A stretch of DNA of 38,382 nt from RGIG9115 sp045603225. GTDB lineage: Bacteria; Bacillota; Clostridia; UBA1381. Location of the stretch: positions 1 through 38,382 of the forward strand of contig JAZULT010000014.1 of the NCBI GenBank assembly GCA_045603225.1, written 5' to 3'. Below, one piece after another: positions 23,237 to 32,480 of this stretch. Position 1 is the first letter of the stretch, and the number at the start of each line of letters is the position of its first letter. A program made the translations under genes and the position numbers. The notes under the pieces are model-generated. The model had not been told where the DNA came from. It saw nothing but the letters and a program-made list of their open reading frames with translations, and searched no databases.

Positions 23237-24127
23237 ATGAGAAAAAACAATCATCTGCGTGGCATACTCTGCACACTTATCGGTGCTTCGGCATGGGGAT
23301 TTTCAGGTGCTTGCGGACAGATTCTGACGCAAAATCTTCAGATTGATACGATGCACATAACTTTTCTGCGTGCCTTTTTTGCGGGAGTTATTCTGACGGT
23401 ATTCAGTACGGTTAAGAATCCGCATAATATACTGTCATTGTTTAAAAATAAAAAAGATAGTCTCAGTCTGGCAGGATTCAGTATATTCGGACTCCTTTTA
23501 AGTCAGGTAACTTACCTTAAAGCAATTTCATACTCAAATGCAGGAACTGCAACAGTTCTTCAATATGTAGGACCGATATTTGTTATGCTTTTTACCTGTA
23601 TAACGAAAAAGAAGCTTCCGGGAATTAAAGAAATAATTTCATGTATTCTTGCATTTTCGGGAGTAGTGATACTTGCAACGCACGGTGATTTTTCCTCTCT
23701 TGCACTTTCGAAGGAATGTCTGTTCTGGGGACTTGGTGCGGCTATGGCACTTCTTTTCTACACAGTTATCCCGGGTGAGATTATTCCGAAATACGGGGCG
23801 ATAACTGTTACGGGACTCGGATTTCTTATAAGCGGACTTTGTCTTATTCCTTTTGTAAAGCCGTGGTCGCTTCCACCGCTTCCGGCGGGTGCGATATCTC
23901 CGATTGCGGGAATGATTATAATAGGAAGTGTAATGTCGTATACCATGTATATGCAGGGCGTAAAGGATATCGGAGCGGTCAAAGCTTCAATGATAGCCTG
24001 TATTGAACCTGTTTCAGCTGTGTTATTCGCTTGTTTATGGCTTAAAAGCAAATTTATGATAATAGATATAACAGGATTTATACTGATTTTATCAACTGTA
24101 TTTATTCTTGGAAAAAAGGAGAATTAA
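23237..24127 (+). CDS. EamA/DMT-superfamily transporter
   Basis: A 296-residue inner-membrane protein with ten predicted helices in two EamA repeats (GTLIGASAWGFSGACGQILTQ style openings; GTATVLQYVGPIFVMLFTC ends the first repeat and IACIEPVSAVLFACLWL the second). It is the only transporter in the carbohydrate locus. DMT proteins usually carry small metabolites, so import of oligosaccharides must rely on a system elsewhere, or this protein exports an end product (inference). Confidence 0.9.
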   Translation: MRKNNHLRGILCTLIGASAWGFSGACGQILTQNLQIDTMHITFLRAFFAGVILTVFSTVKNPHNILSLFKNKKDSLSLAGFSIFGLLLSQVTYLKAISYSNAGTATVLQYVGPIFVMLFTCITKKKLPGIKEIISCILAFSGVVILATHGDFSSLALSKECLFWGLGAAMALLFYTVIPGEIIPKYGAITVTGLGFLISGLCLIPFVKPWSLPPLPAGAISPIAGMIIIGSVMSYTMYMQGVKDIGAVKASMIACIEPVSAVLFACLWLKSKFMIIDITGFILILSTVFILGKKEN

Positions 24128-24130
24128 GCT

Positions 24131-25105
24131 ATGAAAAATGTATGTATTGTAGGTTGGGGTGCAATCGGCCCGATACACGCCGCAGGGATTGAAAAAGCTG
24201 AAAATGCAAATTTTTATGCTGTTTGTGACGTTGATTATGAACGAATTAAAGATTGCAGAAAACAGTATCAGGTCTCCGAGTATACGAAATTTGATATAAT
24301 GCTCCGTGATGAGAAAATTGACAGTGTTCATATCTGTACACCGCATTATCTTCATTATGAAATGATTGAAAAAGCACTTGCAGCAGGAAAAAATGTTGTA
24401 TGCGAAAAGCCTGCTGTTATGACAGCTGAAGAGTTGTATAAGCTGAGTCATCTTCCCGGAAGTGACAAGGTCTGCTTTGTTATTCAGAACAGACTGAATG
24501 ATTCAATCGTGAAAATGAAAGAGCTGTTAGACAGCGGTGAGCTTGGCAGTGTTATTTCTGCAAAAGGTCTTCTTACATGGTGGAGAGATGAATCATATTA
24601 TAACAGCGGAGAATGGCGCGGTAAATGGGCAACCGAAGGCGGCGGAGTTCTTATTAATCAGGCAATACATACACTTGACCTGATGATTTATCTGTCAGGT
24701 AAGGTAAACAGTGTAAAGGCAGACATGAACAATTACTCGCTTGAAAATGTTATAGAAGTAGAAGATACGGTCAGTGCTTACCTAGGATTTGAGGCAGGAC
24801 ATAAAGGTATATTTTTTGCAACAAACGCCTTTGAGGGCGGAAGCGAGCCGCATGTGGAATTCGTCTGCGAAAAAGGCAGGATATGCTACATGAACAACAA
24901 ACTTTACCTTAACGGCGTAACTCTTGAAACAGATTCAAAACCGACAATCGGCAAAGACTACTGGGGAAACAGCCACGAAGCGCTCATAAAAAGGTATTAT
25001 GATGACGGTGAATATTTTTCACTCAGGGACATTAAAAATACAATGAAAACTATGTTTGCGATATATGAAAGTGCTAAAAACGGAGGAATTAAAATAAGTA
25101 TATGA
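24131..25105 (+). CDS. Gfo/Idh/MocA-family oxidoreductase, second copy
   Basis: A 324-residue relative of the gene at 22061, only moderately similar by eye. Rossmann motif VGWGAIGPIHAAGI (about 6-19), catalytic-type Lys in CEKPAVMT (about 92), His in EGGGVLINQAIHTLDLMIYL (about 180), and the LTWWRDESYYNSGEWRGKWA block. GGAG lies just before the ATG, 3 nt after the transporter gene. It overlaps the rhamnosidase gene by 4 nt (ATGA), a sign of coupled translation. Confidence 0.9.
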   Translation: MKNVCIVGWGAIGPIHAAGIEKAENANFYAVCDVDYERIKDCRKQYQVSEYTKFDIMLRDEKIDSVHICTPHYLHYEMIEKALAAGKNVVCEKPAVMTAEELYKLSHLPGSDKVCFVIQNRLNDSIVKMKELLDSGELGSVISAKGLLTWWRDESYYNSGEWRGKWATEGGGVLINQAIHTLDLMIYLSGKVNSVKADMNNYSLENVIEVEDTVSAYLGFEAGHKGIFFATNAFEGGSEPHVEFVCEKGRICYMNNKLYLNGVTLETDSKPTIGKDYWGNSHEALIKRYYDDGEYFSLRDIKNTMKTMFAIYESAKNGGIKISI

Positions 25106-27354
25106 AAAATCATTTTATTAAGTGTACGAATGAATATAATACGTTTGAAAATTATGTACCTGCACCGTATATAAGAAAGAGCTTTGTTTCCGATTCTGAA
25201 ACAACTGCCTCGGTTACGGTTGCAGCTTGTGGATTTTACGAACTGTATATAAACGGCAGACGGTATACAAAAGGATTTCTTGCGCCTTATATAAGCAATA
25301 CCGAGCATTATATTTATTATGATGAATATAAAATTCCGCTTGATAAAGGTGAGAATGTTATTGGTCTTATCCTCGGTAACGGTTTTCAGAATAATCCCGG
25401 TGGATATATTTGGGATTTTGATAAATCTTCTTTCAGAAGTGCACCTATGGTATCTGTCTCTCTTCAATATAAAGACAGTGCAGGAAATGATATAGAAATA
25501 CTGAGCGATAAGACTTTTAAAACAGCACCGTCACCAATCAGAAGTGATGATTACCGATTCGGTGAGATATATGACGCAGGATATGAAATTGACGGCTGGA
25601 ATAAAAAGGAATTTGACGATTCGGGGTGGAACAATGTTATTGAAACAATTTCCCCTGGCGGTGAATTAAAGCTTTGCCAGGCAAATCCGATAATTGCGGA
25701 ACGTGAGATTAAGCCCATAAACATTATTAAAAGTAACGACGGATATATATACGATTTCGGAGAAGTAAATGCAGGCATATGCCGTCTTAATGTAGATGGT
25801 GTTAAAGGTCAGAAAATCGAAATGCAGCATGCCGACCTTATCAAAGACGGTGAACTTTATGTGGAGTCAATATGGTTTGTAAGAGATTTCTGGGAAAGAG
25901 ACAAATATCTTATTCAGAAAGATACATATATATGCAAAGGAGAAGAAGCCGAAACATATACACCTTTTTTCACTTATCACGGGTTCAGATATGTTAAAGT
26001 TACGGGTATCACGCCAGAGCAGGCAACAAAAGAGCTTCTTACATATGTAGTAATTCATTCTGCGGCAGAATCACGCGGTGATTTCAGTTGCTCGGATGAG
26101 ACTGTCAACAAGCTCCAGGAAATTACACGCAGAAGTGACCTTTCAAATTACCATTATTTCCCGACAGACTGTCCTCAGCGTGAAAAAAACGGCTGGACTG
26201 CAGATGCAGCACTTTCGTGCGAACAGATGCTGCTTAATTTCAATCCTGAAGACAGTTACAGAGAATGGCACTATAACATAAGGAAAGCACAGAACGATAA
26301 CGGAGTACTTCCGGGCATTATTCCTACATCAGGCTGGGGCTATGAATGGGGTAACGGTCCTGCGTGGGACTGCATACTGGTCTATATCCCATATTTTGTA
26401 TATATATACCGCGGTGAAACGGATATGATAAGGGAATCTGCTTCTGCGTTTATTTCATATCTTAAATATATACAGTCGAGAACAGATGATAACGGTATAA
26501 TTCATATCGGTCTCGGAGACTGGTGTCAGGTTGACAAAGTCGATCCACCTACATCACCTCTTGAGCTTACCGATTCTGTTATGAGTATGGATATTGCTAA
26601 TAAAATGGCATTTTTATTCGATGCAGTCGGAATGGAAGAAGAACGTAATTTTGCACGTAATGTTGCTGATAACTATAAAAAGGCAATCAGAGAAAATCTT
26701 ATTGATTTTGATACAATGACCGTTATCGGAAACTGTCAGACAAGTCAGGCGCTATGCCTTTATTATGGGGTATTTGAGGAAAACGAAAAGGAACTGGCAT
26801 TTGAAAATCTGCTTAATTTTATCCACGAAAAAGATGACCATATGGCAGTCGGCGTGCTCGGCGGAAGAGTTATTTTTCATGTACTTTCGGATTTCGGACA
26901 CAGCGATCTTGCTTATAAAATGATTGCAAGACCTGATTATCCGTCATACGGAAACTGGATTGAAAGAGGAGCAACGACACTTTGGGAAAGCTTCTATCCG
27001 GAAAGCAAAAAACCTGACTCAAAGAATCATCATTTCTGGGGAGATATAAGTGCGTGGTTTATTAAGAGACTTGCAGGTATAAACCTGAATCCCTGTGGTA
27101 ATGACATAAGCTGTGTTGATATAAAACCTTCATTTGTAAAGGCTCTTGACAATGCCTCGGCTTATCATATATCACCCGGCGGGAAAATTTCATCCTCATG
27201 GGAAAGAACAGAGAATGGTATTATTCTCACAGTTGAAATCCCGGAATGTATGTCGGGAAATATAATACTTGAAAAAGGATTCTGTTTTGAAGACGGAACC
27301 AATCTGAAACAATTAAATACAGAAAAATATATAATTTTAAAAAAGGATGATTAA
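25102..27354 (+). CDS. alpha-L-rhamnosidase, GH78
   Basis: Removes terminal alpha-L-rhamnose from plant polysaccharide fragments or glycosides. 750 residues, no signal peptide, so intracellular. An N-terminal beta-sandwich (FYELYINGRRYTKGFLAP) and a concanavalin-like part lead into the (alpha/alpha)6 barrel. The barrel shows TDCPQREKNGWTADA (356-369, with the conserved Asp356, Glu361 and Asp368), LGDWCQVD (Asp473) and GATTLWESF (Glu629); a C-terminal beta-sandwich follows. These are the hallmark acidic residues of GH78. Overlaps the upstream gene by 4 nt and is followed by an isomerase gene after 2 nt. Confidence 0.94.
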   Translation: MKNHFIKCTNEYNTFENYVPAPYIRKSFVSDSETTASVTVAACGFYELYINGRRYTKGFLAPYISNTEHYIYYDEYKIPLDKGENVIGLILGNGFQNNPGGYIWDFDKSSFRSAPMVSVSLQYKDSAGNDIEILSDKTFKTAPSPIRSDDYRFGEIYDAGYEIDGWNKKEFDDSGWNNVIETISPGGELKLCQANPIIAEREIKPINIIKSNDGYIYDFGEVNAGICRLNVDGVKGQKIEMQHADLIKDGELYVESIWFVRDFWERDKYLIQKDTYICKGEEAETYTPFFTYHGFRYVKVTGITPEQATKELLTYVVIHSAAESRGDFSCSDETVNKLQEITRRSDLSNYHYFPTDCPQREKNGWTADAALSCEQMLLNFNPEDSYREWHYNIRKAQNDNGVLPGIIPTSGWGYEWGNGPAWDCILVYIPYFVYIYRGETDMIRESASAFISYLKYIQSRTDDNGIIHIGLGDWCQVDKVDPPTSPLELTDSVMSMDIANKMAFLFDAVGMEEERNFARNVADNYKKAIRENLIDFDTMTVIGNCQTSQALCLYYGVFEENEKELAFENLLNFIHEKDDHMAVGVLGGRVIFHVLSDFGHSDLAYKMIARPDYPSYGNWIERGATTLWESFYPESKKPDSKNHHFWGDISAWFIKRLAGINLNPCGNDISCVDIKPSFVKALDNASAYHISPGGKISSSWERTENGIILTVEIPECMSGNIILEKGFCFEDGTNLKQLNTEKYIILKKDD

Positions 27355-27356
27355 AC

Positions 27357-28118
27357 ATGAATAAGTTAATAGGAGCACAGTATTACACAATCCGTGACTT
27401 TTGCCAGACACTTGAAGATTTCCGCGAATCCTGCAGAAAAGTAAGAGATATCGGATACAAGGTTGTACAGCTGTCAGGAATAGGCGATTTCGACGGGAAA
27501 GATGTAAAATCAATTCTTGACGAGTTCGGTCTTATATGTGCATGCACACACAGACCTCCTCAGAACTATCTCGAAAATATAGAAAAAGAAATTGAATTTC
27601 ACAAAACAATCGGATGCAAGGTTTGCGGTATAGGTGCAATGCCGGGATTTAACGGTAATGCGGAAACGGTAGAAAAATTTGTAAATAACTTTAAACCCGT
27701 AATTGAAAAATTATGGGAAAACGGACTTATATTTGCATATCATAACCATGCATTTGAATTTGAAAAGATAGATGGGAAATACGTCTTTGATATTATAACG
27801 GAAGGTATGAACCATGACGGATTCAAATATATTCTTGATGTTTACTGGCTTTCATTTGCAGGAGTTAATCCTGTTAAATTCATAAATGAGCATAAAGATA
27901 ATATTGTATGTGTTCACTTTAAAGATCTGAAGGTGAAAAACAGCACGCCTGTTTTTGCGGAAATCGGTAACGGTAATCTTGACTGGGATGAAATTATTAA
28001 AGCTTGCGACGAATCTGAAGCAGAATATGCACTCGTTGAGCAGGATACCTGCGAGGGAAATCCTTTTGACAGTCTTGAAATCAGTTATAATTACCTGAAA
28101 AATAAGGGGTTTGAATAA
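27357..28118 (+). CDS. sugar phosphate isomerase/epimerase-like TIM-barrel protein, second copy
   Basis: A 253-residue metal-dependent barrel of the same superfamily as 19143-19994 but distant. Likely metal ligands are Glu134 (AYHNHAFEF), Asp161 (YILDVYW), His187 (VCVHFKDLK) and Glu228 (LVEQDTCEGNP). The HNH-x-x-E pattern and the VEQD end are typical of inosose/keto-sugar isomerase-like members that travel with Gfo/Idh/MocA oxidoreductases. Starts 2 nt after the rhamnosidase stop and overlaps the next gene by 1 nt. Confidence 0.9.
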   Translation: MNKLIGAQYYTIRDFCQTLEDFRESCRKVRDIGYKVVQLSGIGDFDGKDVKSILDEFGLICACTHRPPQNYLENIEKEIEFHKTIGCKVCGIGAMPGFNGNAETVEKFVNNFKPVIEKLWENGLIFAYHNHAFEFEKIDGKYVFDIITEGMNHDGFKYILDVYWLSFAGVNPVKFINEHKDNIVCVHFKDLKVKNSTPVFAEIGNGNLDWDEIIKACDESEAEYALVEQDTCEGNPFDSLEISYNYLKNKGFE

Positions 28119-29701
28119 TGAAAAATTACAGATATGAGTATATAATCTCAAATGGCACACGGCTCTTTACAGCAATTCTTCTGCCGGAAGAAACAGGTAA
28201 ATTCCCTGTTGTGCTTATAAGAGTTCCTTATGTAGATTATTTCGAAAATACCGATGAGGAAGATATTGTTCTTTCATATATGAACGATTACAGCAAATGG
28301 CTGAGAAACGGATATGCAATAATTATTCAGCATTGTCGTGGCAGAGGAAAAAGCGACGGTGACTGTATTCCGTATATAAACGAAAGAGAAGATGGACTTG
28401 CATTGCAGGCATGGGTAAGAAATCAGGATTTCTATAATGGCGAAATTTTCCTGAAGGGGCGCAGTTATTGTTCATCTGTTCATTATGCCACAGCTCCTTT
28501 TGCAGAAGATATTAAGGGTGCGGTGTTCGGAGCGCAGGACTGCGAGCGCTATAATATCTGTTATCGAAACGGATTTTTTAAAATAGGTCTTCACGGGGAC
28601 TGGTATACAGGAATGTATAAAAAGAAATCACATATTAAACAGAATTATACAAGAAAGACTTTTAATACTTTGCCTTTAAGTGATTTTACAAAAATCGTTT
28701 TCGGAGAACCGGTGGAGGATTTTGACCGGTTACTGAAGTCTCCGAACCGTGATAATGAGTTCTGGAATACCCGGTTTGGCGGAAGTGATGCACGGGATGC
28801 GGTGAAAGATGTTAATTTTCCAATTCTTTTTACAACTTCTTTTTATGATTTGTACACCGGCGGAGTTTTTGACATGTGGAATGGTCTGGATACGAAAACA
28901 AGGAGCATGGCGGCTCTTGTTGTTTCGCCATATGACCATGGAGACTGGTGTGATGAGGAAAACTCAATTGTATTTACGGATGTTGACGGCAATCGCAATG
29001 GACGTATAACAGAAAAGTTCGGAGATGACTATGAAATAGAATGGTTCAACCATATAAGGAACAGTAAAAATAAATCTCCGGTTGAAGCGGGAAAGATTAC
29101 GTATTATCGTTTGTTTGAAAATGTATGGAAAACAGATGAATTTAAGGAGTCGCCGGATGATATGGAAATAAAATTGGGGACTGATGAAGTTACATATGTG
29201 TATAATCCGTACGATGCACCTGAATTTAAAGGAGGTTTGTCATGTAATTTCGATGGTGCGGTTTTCCAGGACAAGCCATATTTAAGGAATGATATAATTA
29301 CTGTTTATACAAAGCCTTTTGAAAAAGATATTTTTGTAAAAGGTAAAATGTATGCAAAGCTTAAAGTTAAATCCGACTGTGAGGACACTTGCTTTTATAT
29401 GCGTATAAGCATTACAAAAGAACAAGGTGACTTCGGACTTCGTGACGATATAACATCACTTTGCTATCAGCTTGGTGATTATACTCCGAATAGTGAAGTG
29501 TTGATTGATTTTAATTTTGACGAACACTCATTCCTTATAAAAAAAGGGGAAAAGCTCAGAATTGATATCGCTTCGGCAAATGCAAATTATTATGTAAGAC
29601 ATACAAACAACAAAGGTTTATATAGCGAACAGACAACGGCAAAAATTGCAAATAACACAGTATTTTTACAGGATTCAATCCTGACACTACCAATAGAATA
29701 A
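28118..29701 (+). CDS. CocE/NonD-type alpha/beta hydrolase (peptidase S15 family)
   Basis: A 527-residue protein. The alpha/beta-hydrolase core has nucleophile Ser116 in KGRSYCSSVHY, Asp244 in SFYDLYTGG and His274 in SPYDHGDW. The C-terminal jelly-roll (about 340-525; GGLSCNFDGAVFQDKP, FLIKKGEKLRIDIASAN) is the X-Pro dipeptidyl-peptidase C-terminal fold. The sequence around the nucleophile (GRSYCS) departs from the usual GxSYxG, so its reaction is uncertain. Family members cleave esters or acyl peptides; in this locus an esterase acting on acylated sugars is most likely (inference). No signal peptide. Confidence 0.85.
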   Translation: MKNYRYEYIISNGTRLFTAILLPEETGKFPVVLIRVPYVDYFENTDEEDIVLSYMNDYSKWLRNGYAIIIQHCRGRGKSDGDCIPYINEREDGLALQAWVRNQDFYNGEIFLKGRSYCSSVHYATAPFAEDIKGAVFGAQDCERYNICYRNGFFKIGLHGDWYTGMYKKKSHIKQNYTRKTFNTLPLSDFTKIVFGEPVEDFDRLLKSPNRDNEFWNTRFGGSDARDAVKDVNFPILFTTSFYDLYTGGVFDMWNGLDTKTRSMAALVVSPYDHGDWCDEENSIVFTDVDGNRNGRITEKFGDDYEIEWFNHIRNSKNKSPVEAGKITYYRLFENVWKTDEFKESPDDMEIKLGTDEVTYVYNPYDAPEFKGGLSCNFDGAVFQDKPYLRNDIITVYTKPFEKDIFVKGKMYAKLKVKSDCEDTCFYMRISITKEQGDFGLRDDITSLCYQLGDYTPNSEVLIDFNFDEHSFLIKKGEKLRIDIASANANYYVRHTNNKGLYSEQTTAKIANNTVFLQDSILTLPIE

Positions 29702-29713
29702 GGAGAAAAAATT

Positions 29714-30343
29714 ATGAAAATTTTATTTCAGGGTGATTCAATCACAGACGTAGGAAGAGACAGAGAAGATATAAACTCAGCGGGATTTGGATATCCTCTT
29801 TTTGTCAAAGCACAGCTTGGGTTGGAGGAACCACAAAAATATGAGTTTATCAACAAGGGAATAAGCGGAAATCGTATAGTTGATGTATACGCAAGAATAA
29901 AACGCGATATCTTGAATTTAAAGCCTGATGTTATGAGTATTTTAATAGGTATTAACGATGTATGGCATGACGTTATAGGCGATGAGCCGAACGGTGTTGA
30001 TAACGAAAAGTTCTTTAAAATTTATTCTATGCTTATTGAAGAAATAAAGGCAGAGCTTCCCGATATAAAAATTATTATCATGGAACCGTTCGTTCTTAAA
30101 GGTCATAACACAATAGAAAACTGGGAGCTGTTCAGCACGGAAACTCCAAAGCGTGCTGAGTCTGCAAGAAAGATTGCTGAAAAGTATAATCTTACATTTA
30201 TGCCTCTTCAGGAGAAATTTGACGAGCTTGAAAAGCTTGCTCCGAGTGAATACTGGCTTGCGGACGGTGTTCATCCGACAAGTGCAGGACATGAAATGAT
30301 TAAAAATGAATGGATAAAAACATTTAAATCAATATGTGAATAA
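29714..30343 (+). CDS. SGNH/GDSL-type esterase
   Basis: A 209-residue cytoplasmic hydrolase with Ser9 in FQGDSITDVG, the oxyanion Gly/Asn in NKGISGNR and LIGINDVW, and Asp184/His187 in DGVHPTSAGH. The size and motifs resemble acetylesterases acting on rhamnogalacturonan or xylan fragments. It is the second SGNH enzyme of the locus, suggesting a substrate with acetyl groups at more than one position. AAGGAG lies 7-8 nt before the ATG. Confidence 0.88.
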   Translation: MKILFQGDSITDVGRDREDINSAGFGYPLFVKAQLGLEEPQKYEFINKGISGNRIVDVYARIKRDILNLKPDVMSILIGINDVWHDVIGDEPNGVDNEKFFKIYSMLIEEIKAELPDIKIIIMEPFVLKGHNTIENWELFSTETPKRAESARKIAEKYNLTFMPLQEKFDELEKLAPSEYWLADGVHPTSAGHEMIKNEWIKTFKSICE

Positions 30344-30359
30344 ATAAGGAGAAAATCAG

Positions 30360-31397
30360 ATGAAAATGACTTTCAGATGGTACGGAGACGATGATCCCGT
30401 TACCCTCGATAATATAAGACAAATCCCGTGCATGACGGGTGTTGTTACGGCTGTTTATTCCGTACCTGTCGGTGAGGTATGGCCTCAGGAGGAAATAGAC
30501 AGAATGAAAGCTGAAGTTAACGCCAAAGGTCTTGAAATGGAGGTTATCGAAAGTGTTCCCGTACATGAGGATATAAAGCTTAAAAGGGGAAATTATCAGC
30601 TTTATATAGATAATTATAAAGAAAATATAAGAAGACTTGCAAAAGCAGGAGTTAAATGTATCTGTTATAATTTTATGCCTGTCTTTGACTGGACACGTTC
30701 ACGTCTTGACCAGCCGTTGCCGGATGGTTCAAATGCGCTTGTGTACTATAAAGAAGACGTTGATAAAATGGATCCGACAAAAATGACTCTTCCCGGCTGG
30801 GATGCGTCATATTCCCCAGATGAAATAAGCGGGCTTGTGGAATCATATAAACAAATCGGAGAAGAAGGACTGTGGCAGAACCTTGAATATTTCATAAAAG
30901 AAATTATGCCGGTTGCCGCTGAATGTGATGTCAACATGGCAATACATCCGGATGATCCGCCCTGGCCTATTTTCGGAATACCGAGAATTATTACAACAGA
31001 AGCGAATATCGACAGATTTTTAGCACTTTACGATGATGTTCATCACGGACTTACGCTTTGCAGCGGAAGTCTCGGCTGTGCGAAATTTAACGACTATACT
31101 GCTATGGTTAAAAAATACGGTGCTATGGGCAGAATACATTTTGCGCACGTAAGAAATATAAAAATTCTTGACGATGGCTCGTTTGAAGAAAGCGGACATT
31201 TATCAGAGTGCGGTTCACTTGATGTTGTGGAAATTCTGAAAGCATACCATGATACAGGTTTTAAAGGATATCTCCGCCCTGATCACGGCAGAATGATCTG
31301 GGGAGAAACCGGTAAACCGGGATACGGACTTTATGACAGAGCTCTCGGTGCTATGTACATGGCAGGGATATGGGAAGCATTGGAGAAAGAAATATAA
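30360..31397 (+). CDS. uxuA: D-mannonate dehydratase
   Basis: Converts D-mannonate to 2-keto-3-deoxygluconate in glucuronate breakdown. 345 residues, normal length. TIM barrel with the start MTFRWYGDDDPV and the metal ligands expected of the family: His196 (AIHPDDPPWPIFG), Cys234 (LCSGSLG), His263 (HFAHVRN) and Asp308 (RPDHGR). The SDR gene two frames downstream probably provides the preceding step. UxaC and KDG kinase/aldolase are not in the window. AAGGAG precedes the ATG. Confidence 0.96.
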   Translation: MKMTFRWYGDDDPVTLDNIRQIPCMTGVVTAVYSVPVGEVWPQEEIDRMKAEVNAKGLEMEVIESVPVHEDIKLKRGNYQLYIDNYKENIRRLAKAGVKCICYNFMPVFDWTRSRLDQPLPDGSNALVYYKEDVDKMDPTKMTLPGWDASYSPDEISGLVESYKQIGEEGLWQNLEYFIKEIMPVAAECDVNMAIHPDDPPWPIFGIPRIITTEANIDRFLALYDDVHHGLTLCSGSLGCAKFNDYTAMVKKYGAMGRIHFAHVRNIKILDDGSFEESGHLSECGSLDVVEILKAYHDTGFKGYLRPDHGRMIWGETGKPGYGLYDRALGAMYMAGIWEALEKEI

Positions 31398-31399
31398 AT

Positions 31400-31696
31400 T
31401 ATGGGTATAATAATGAGGTTTCCGGAGGGGAAATCGAAAGTATATACTATGAGTTTGACAATGACAATAACTGGCACGTGATAGAAGAGTTTGCAGAGAA
31501 AATCGGCAGACAGGATGATATATGATATGCAACAAATATTGAAATTTATGATTACGTGCAGGCGTTCATGGCTGTAAGATTTAATCTTGCGCAGACTATT
31601 GCGGAAAATCCGACAAACACAGATATATGGATTAACAAGGACGGAAAAATTTATAAGCTTGAAGCAGGGAAAACTACATATATGAAAGGAAATTGA
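31400..31696 (+). pseudogene. gene remnant, probably C-terminus of a polysaccharide deacetylase
   Basis: The 300-bp gap between uxuA and the acetyltransferase keeps one frame of 98 codons ending in TGA (31694-31696), with one internal TGA (31523-31525) and no start codon. The text before the stop includes YYEFDNDNNWHVIEEFAEKI and after it YATNIEIYDYVQAFMAVRF, then DIWINKDGKIYKLEAG. I read this as the C-terminal end of a NodB-type polysaccharide deacetylase; at the internal stop such proteins usually have Trp (IWYATN), so TGG to TGA fits. The N-terminal catalytic part is absent. Family call is from memory of similar proteins, not a search. Confidence 0.55.
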
Positions 31697-31697
31697 A

Positions 31698-32480
31698 ATG
31701 TATACTGAACAACAATTGACAGAACAGATAAAAAAGCTTGGAATTAAAAAAAATGATTTTATAACTGTACATATGTCCCTGAAATCAATAGGAGATATTG
31801 ATACGAGCGAGAAATCAAGTGCAGAGGTATTTATATCGGCACTGAAAAACTGTGTTCCCGATGGACTGCTTGTGATTCCGTCTCATACATATAGTAATAT
31901 AAGAGAAGTTCCGGTTTTTAATATTCGAGAAACTATGCCATGTATCGGTGCTGTGCCGACGGTTGCAGTACAAATGGCAAATCGTGCTTATGACAGTGGT
32001 GATAAAACGTGTATCCGTTCTTTCCATCTTTCACACTCAGTTGTTGCTTTCGGAGAAAAAGCTTATGAATTTACGGATGATGACAAAAACGCGGAAAGTC
32101 CCATGCCGGAGTTTGGATGCTATAATAAGCTTGCGAGATACGGAGCAAAGATTTTACTTGTGGGAGTCGGACTCGGTAACAATACTATTATTCATGCGGT
32201 TGATGAAGTCATAGCACCTCTGACAGACCCGTATCCGATTACGGCAATTGACTATGACGGCAGGAAGTATCAGCGAATAGCAAGAAACTGTCCGGGGCCG
32301 TGGCCTGCTAAGTGCTATACGCAGTATGAACCATATCTTGAAGAAGCAGGAGCGATAACACGCGGTAAAATCGGAGATGCAGATGTAATGGTTTGTGATG
32401 CAAAAATAACGGTTGAAACCATACTTAATTTAAGAAAAAACGGATTTCAGCTTACTTTAGAACAGGAGAATGAAGAATGA
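31698..32480 (+). CDS. AAC(3)-family N-acetyltransferase
   Basis: A 260-residue acetyl-CoA-dependent enzyme of the aminoglycoside 3-N-acetyltransferase fold. Motifs are FITVHMSLKSIGDI (about 21-34), LLVIPSHTYSN, and RSFHLSHSVVAFGEKA (about 110-125), where antibiotic enzymes have HP.HS..A.G. IHAVDEVIAPLTDPYP follows. It lies inside the sugar operon, overlapping the next gene by 4 nt, so an amino-sugar or other metabolite is a more likely substrate than an antibiotic; resistance cannot be claimed. AAAGGA precedes the ATG. Confidence 0.85.
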   Translation: MYTEQQLTEQIKKLGIKKNDFITVHMSLKSIGDIDTSEKSSAEVFISALKNCVPDGLLVIPSHTYSNIREVPVFNIRETMPCIGAVPTVAVQMANRAYDSGDKTCIRSFHLSHSVVAFGEKAYEFTDDDKNAESPMPEFGCYNKLARYGAKILLVGVGLGNNTIIHAVDEVIAPLTDPYPITAIDYDGRKYQRIARNCPGPWPAKCYTQYEPYLEEAGAITRGKIGDADVMVCDAKITVETILNLRKNGFQLTLEQENEE

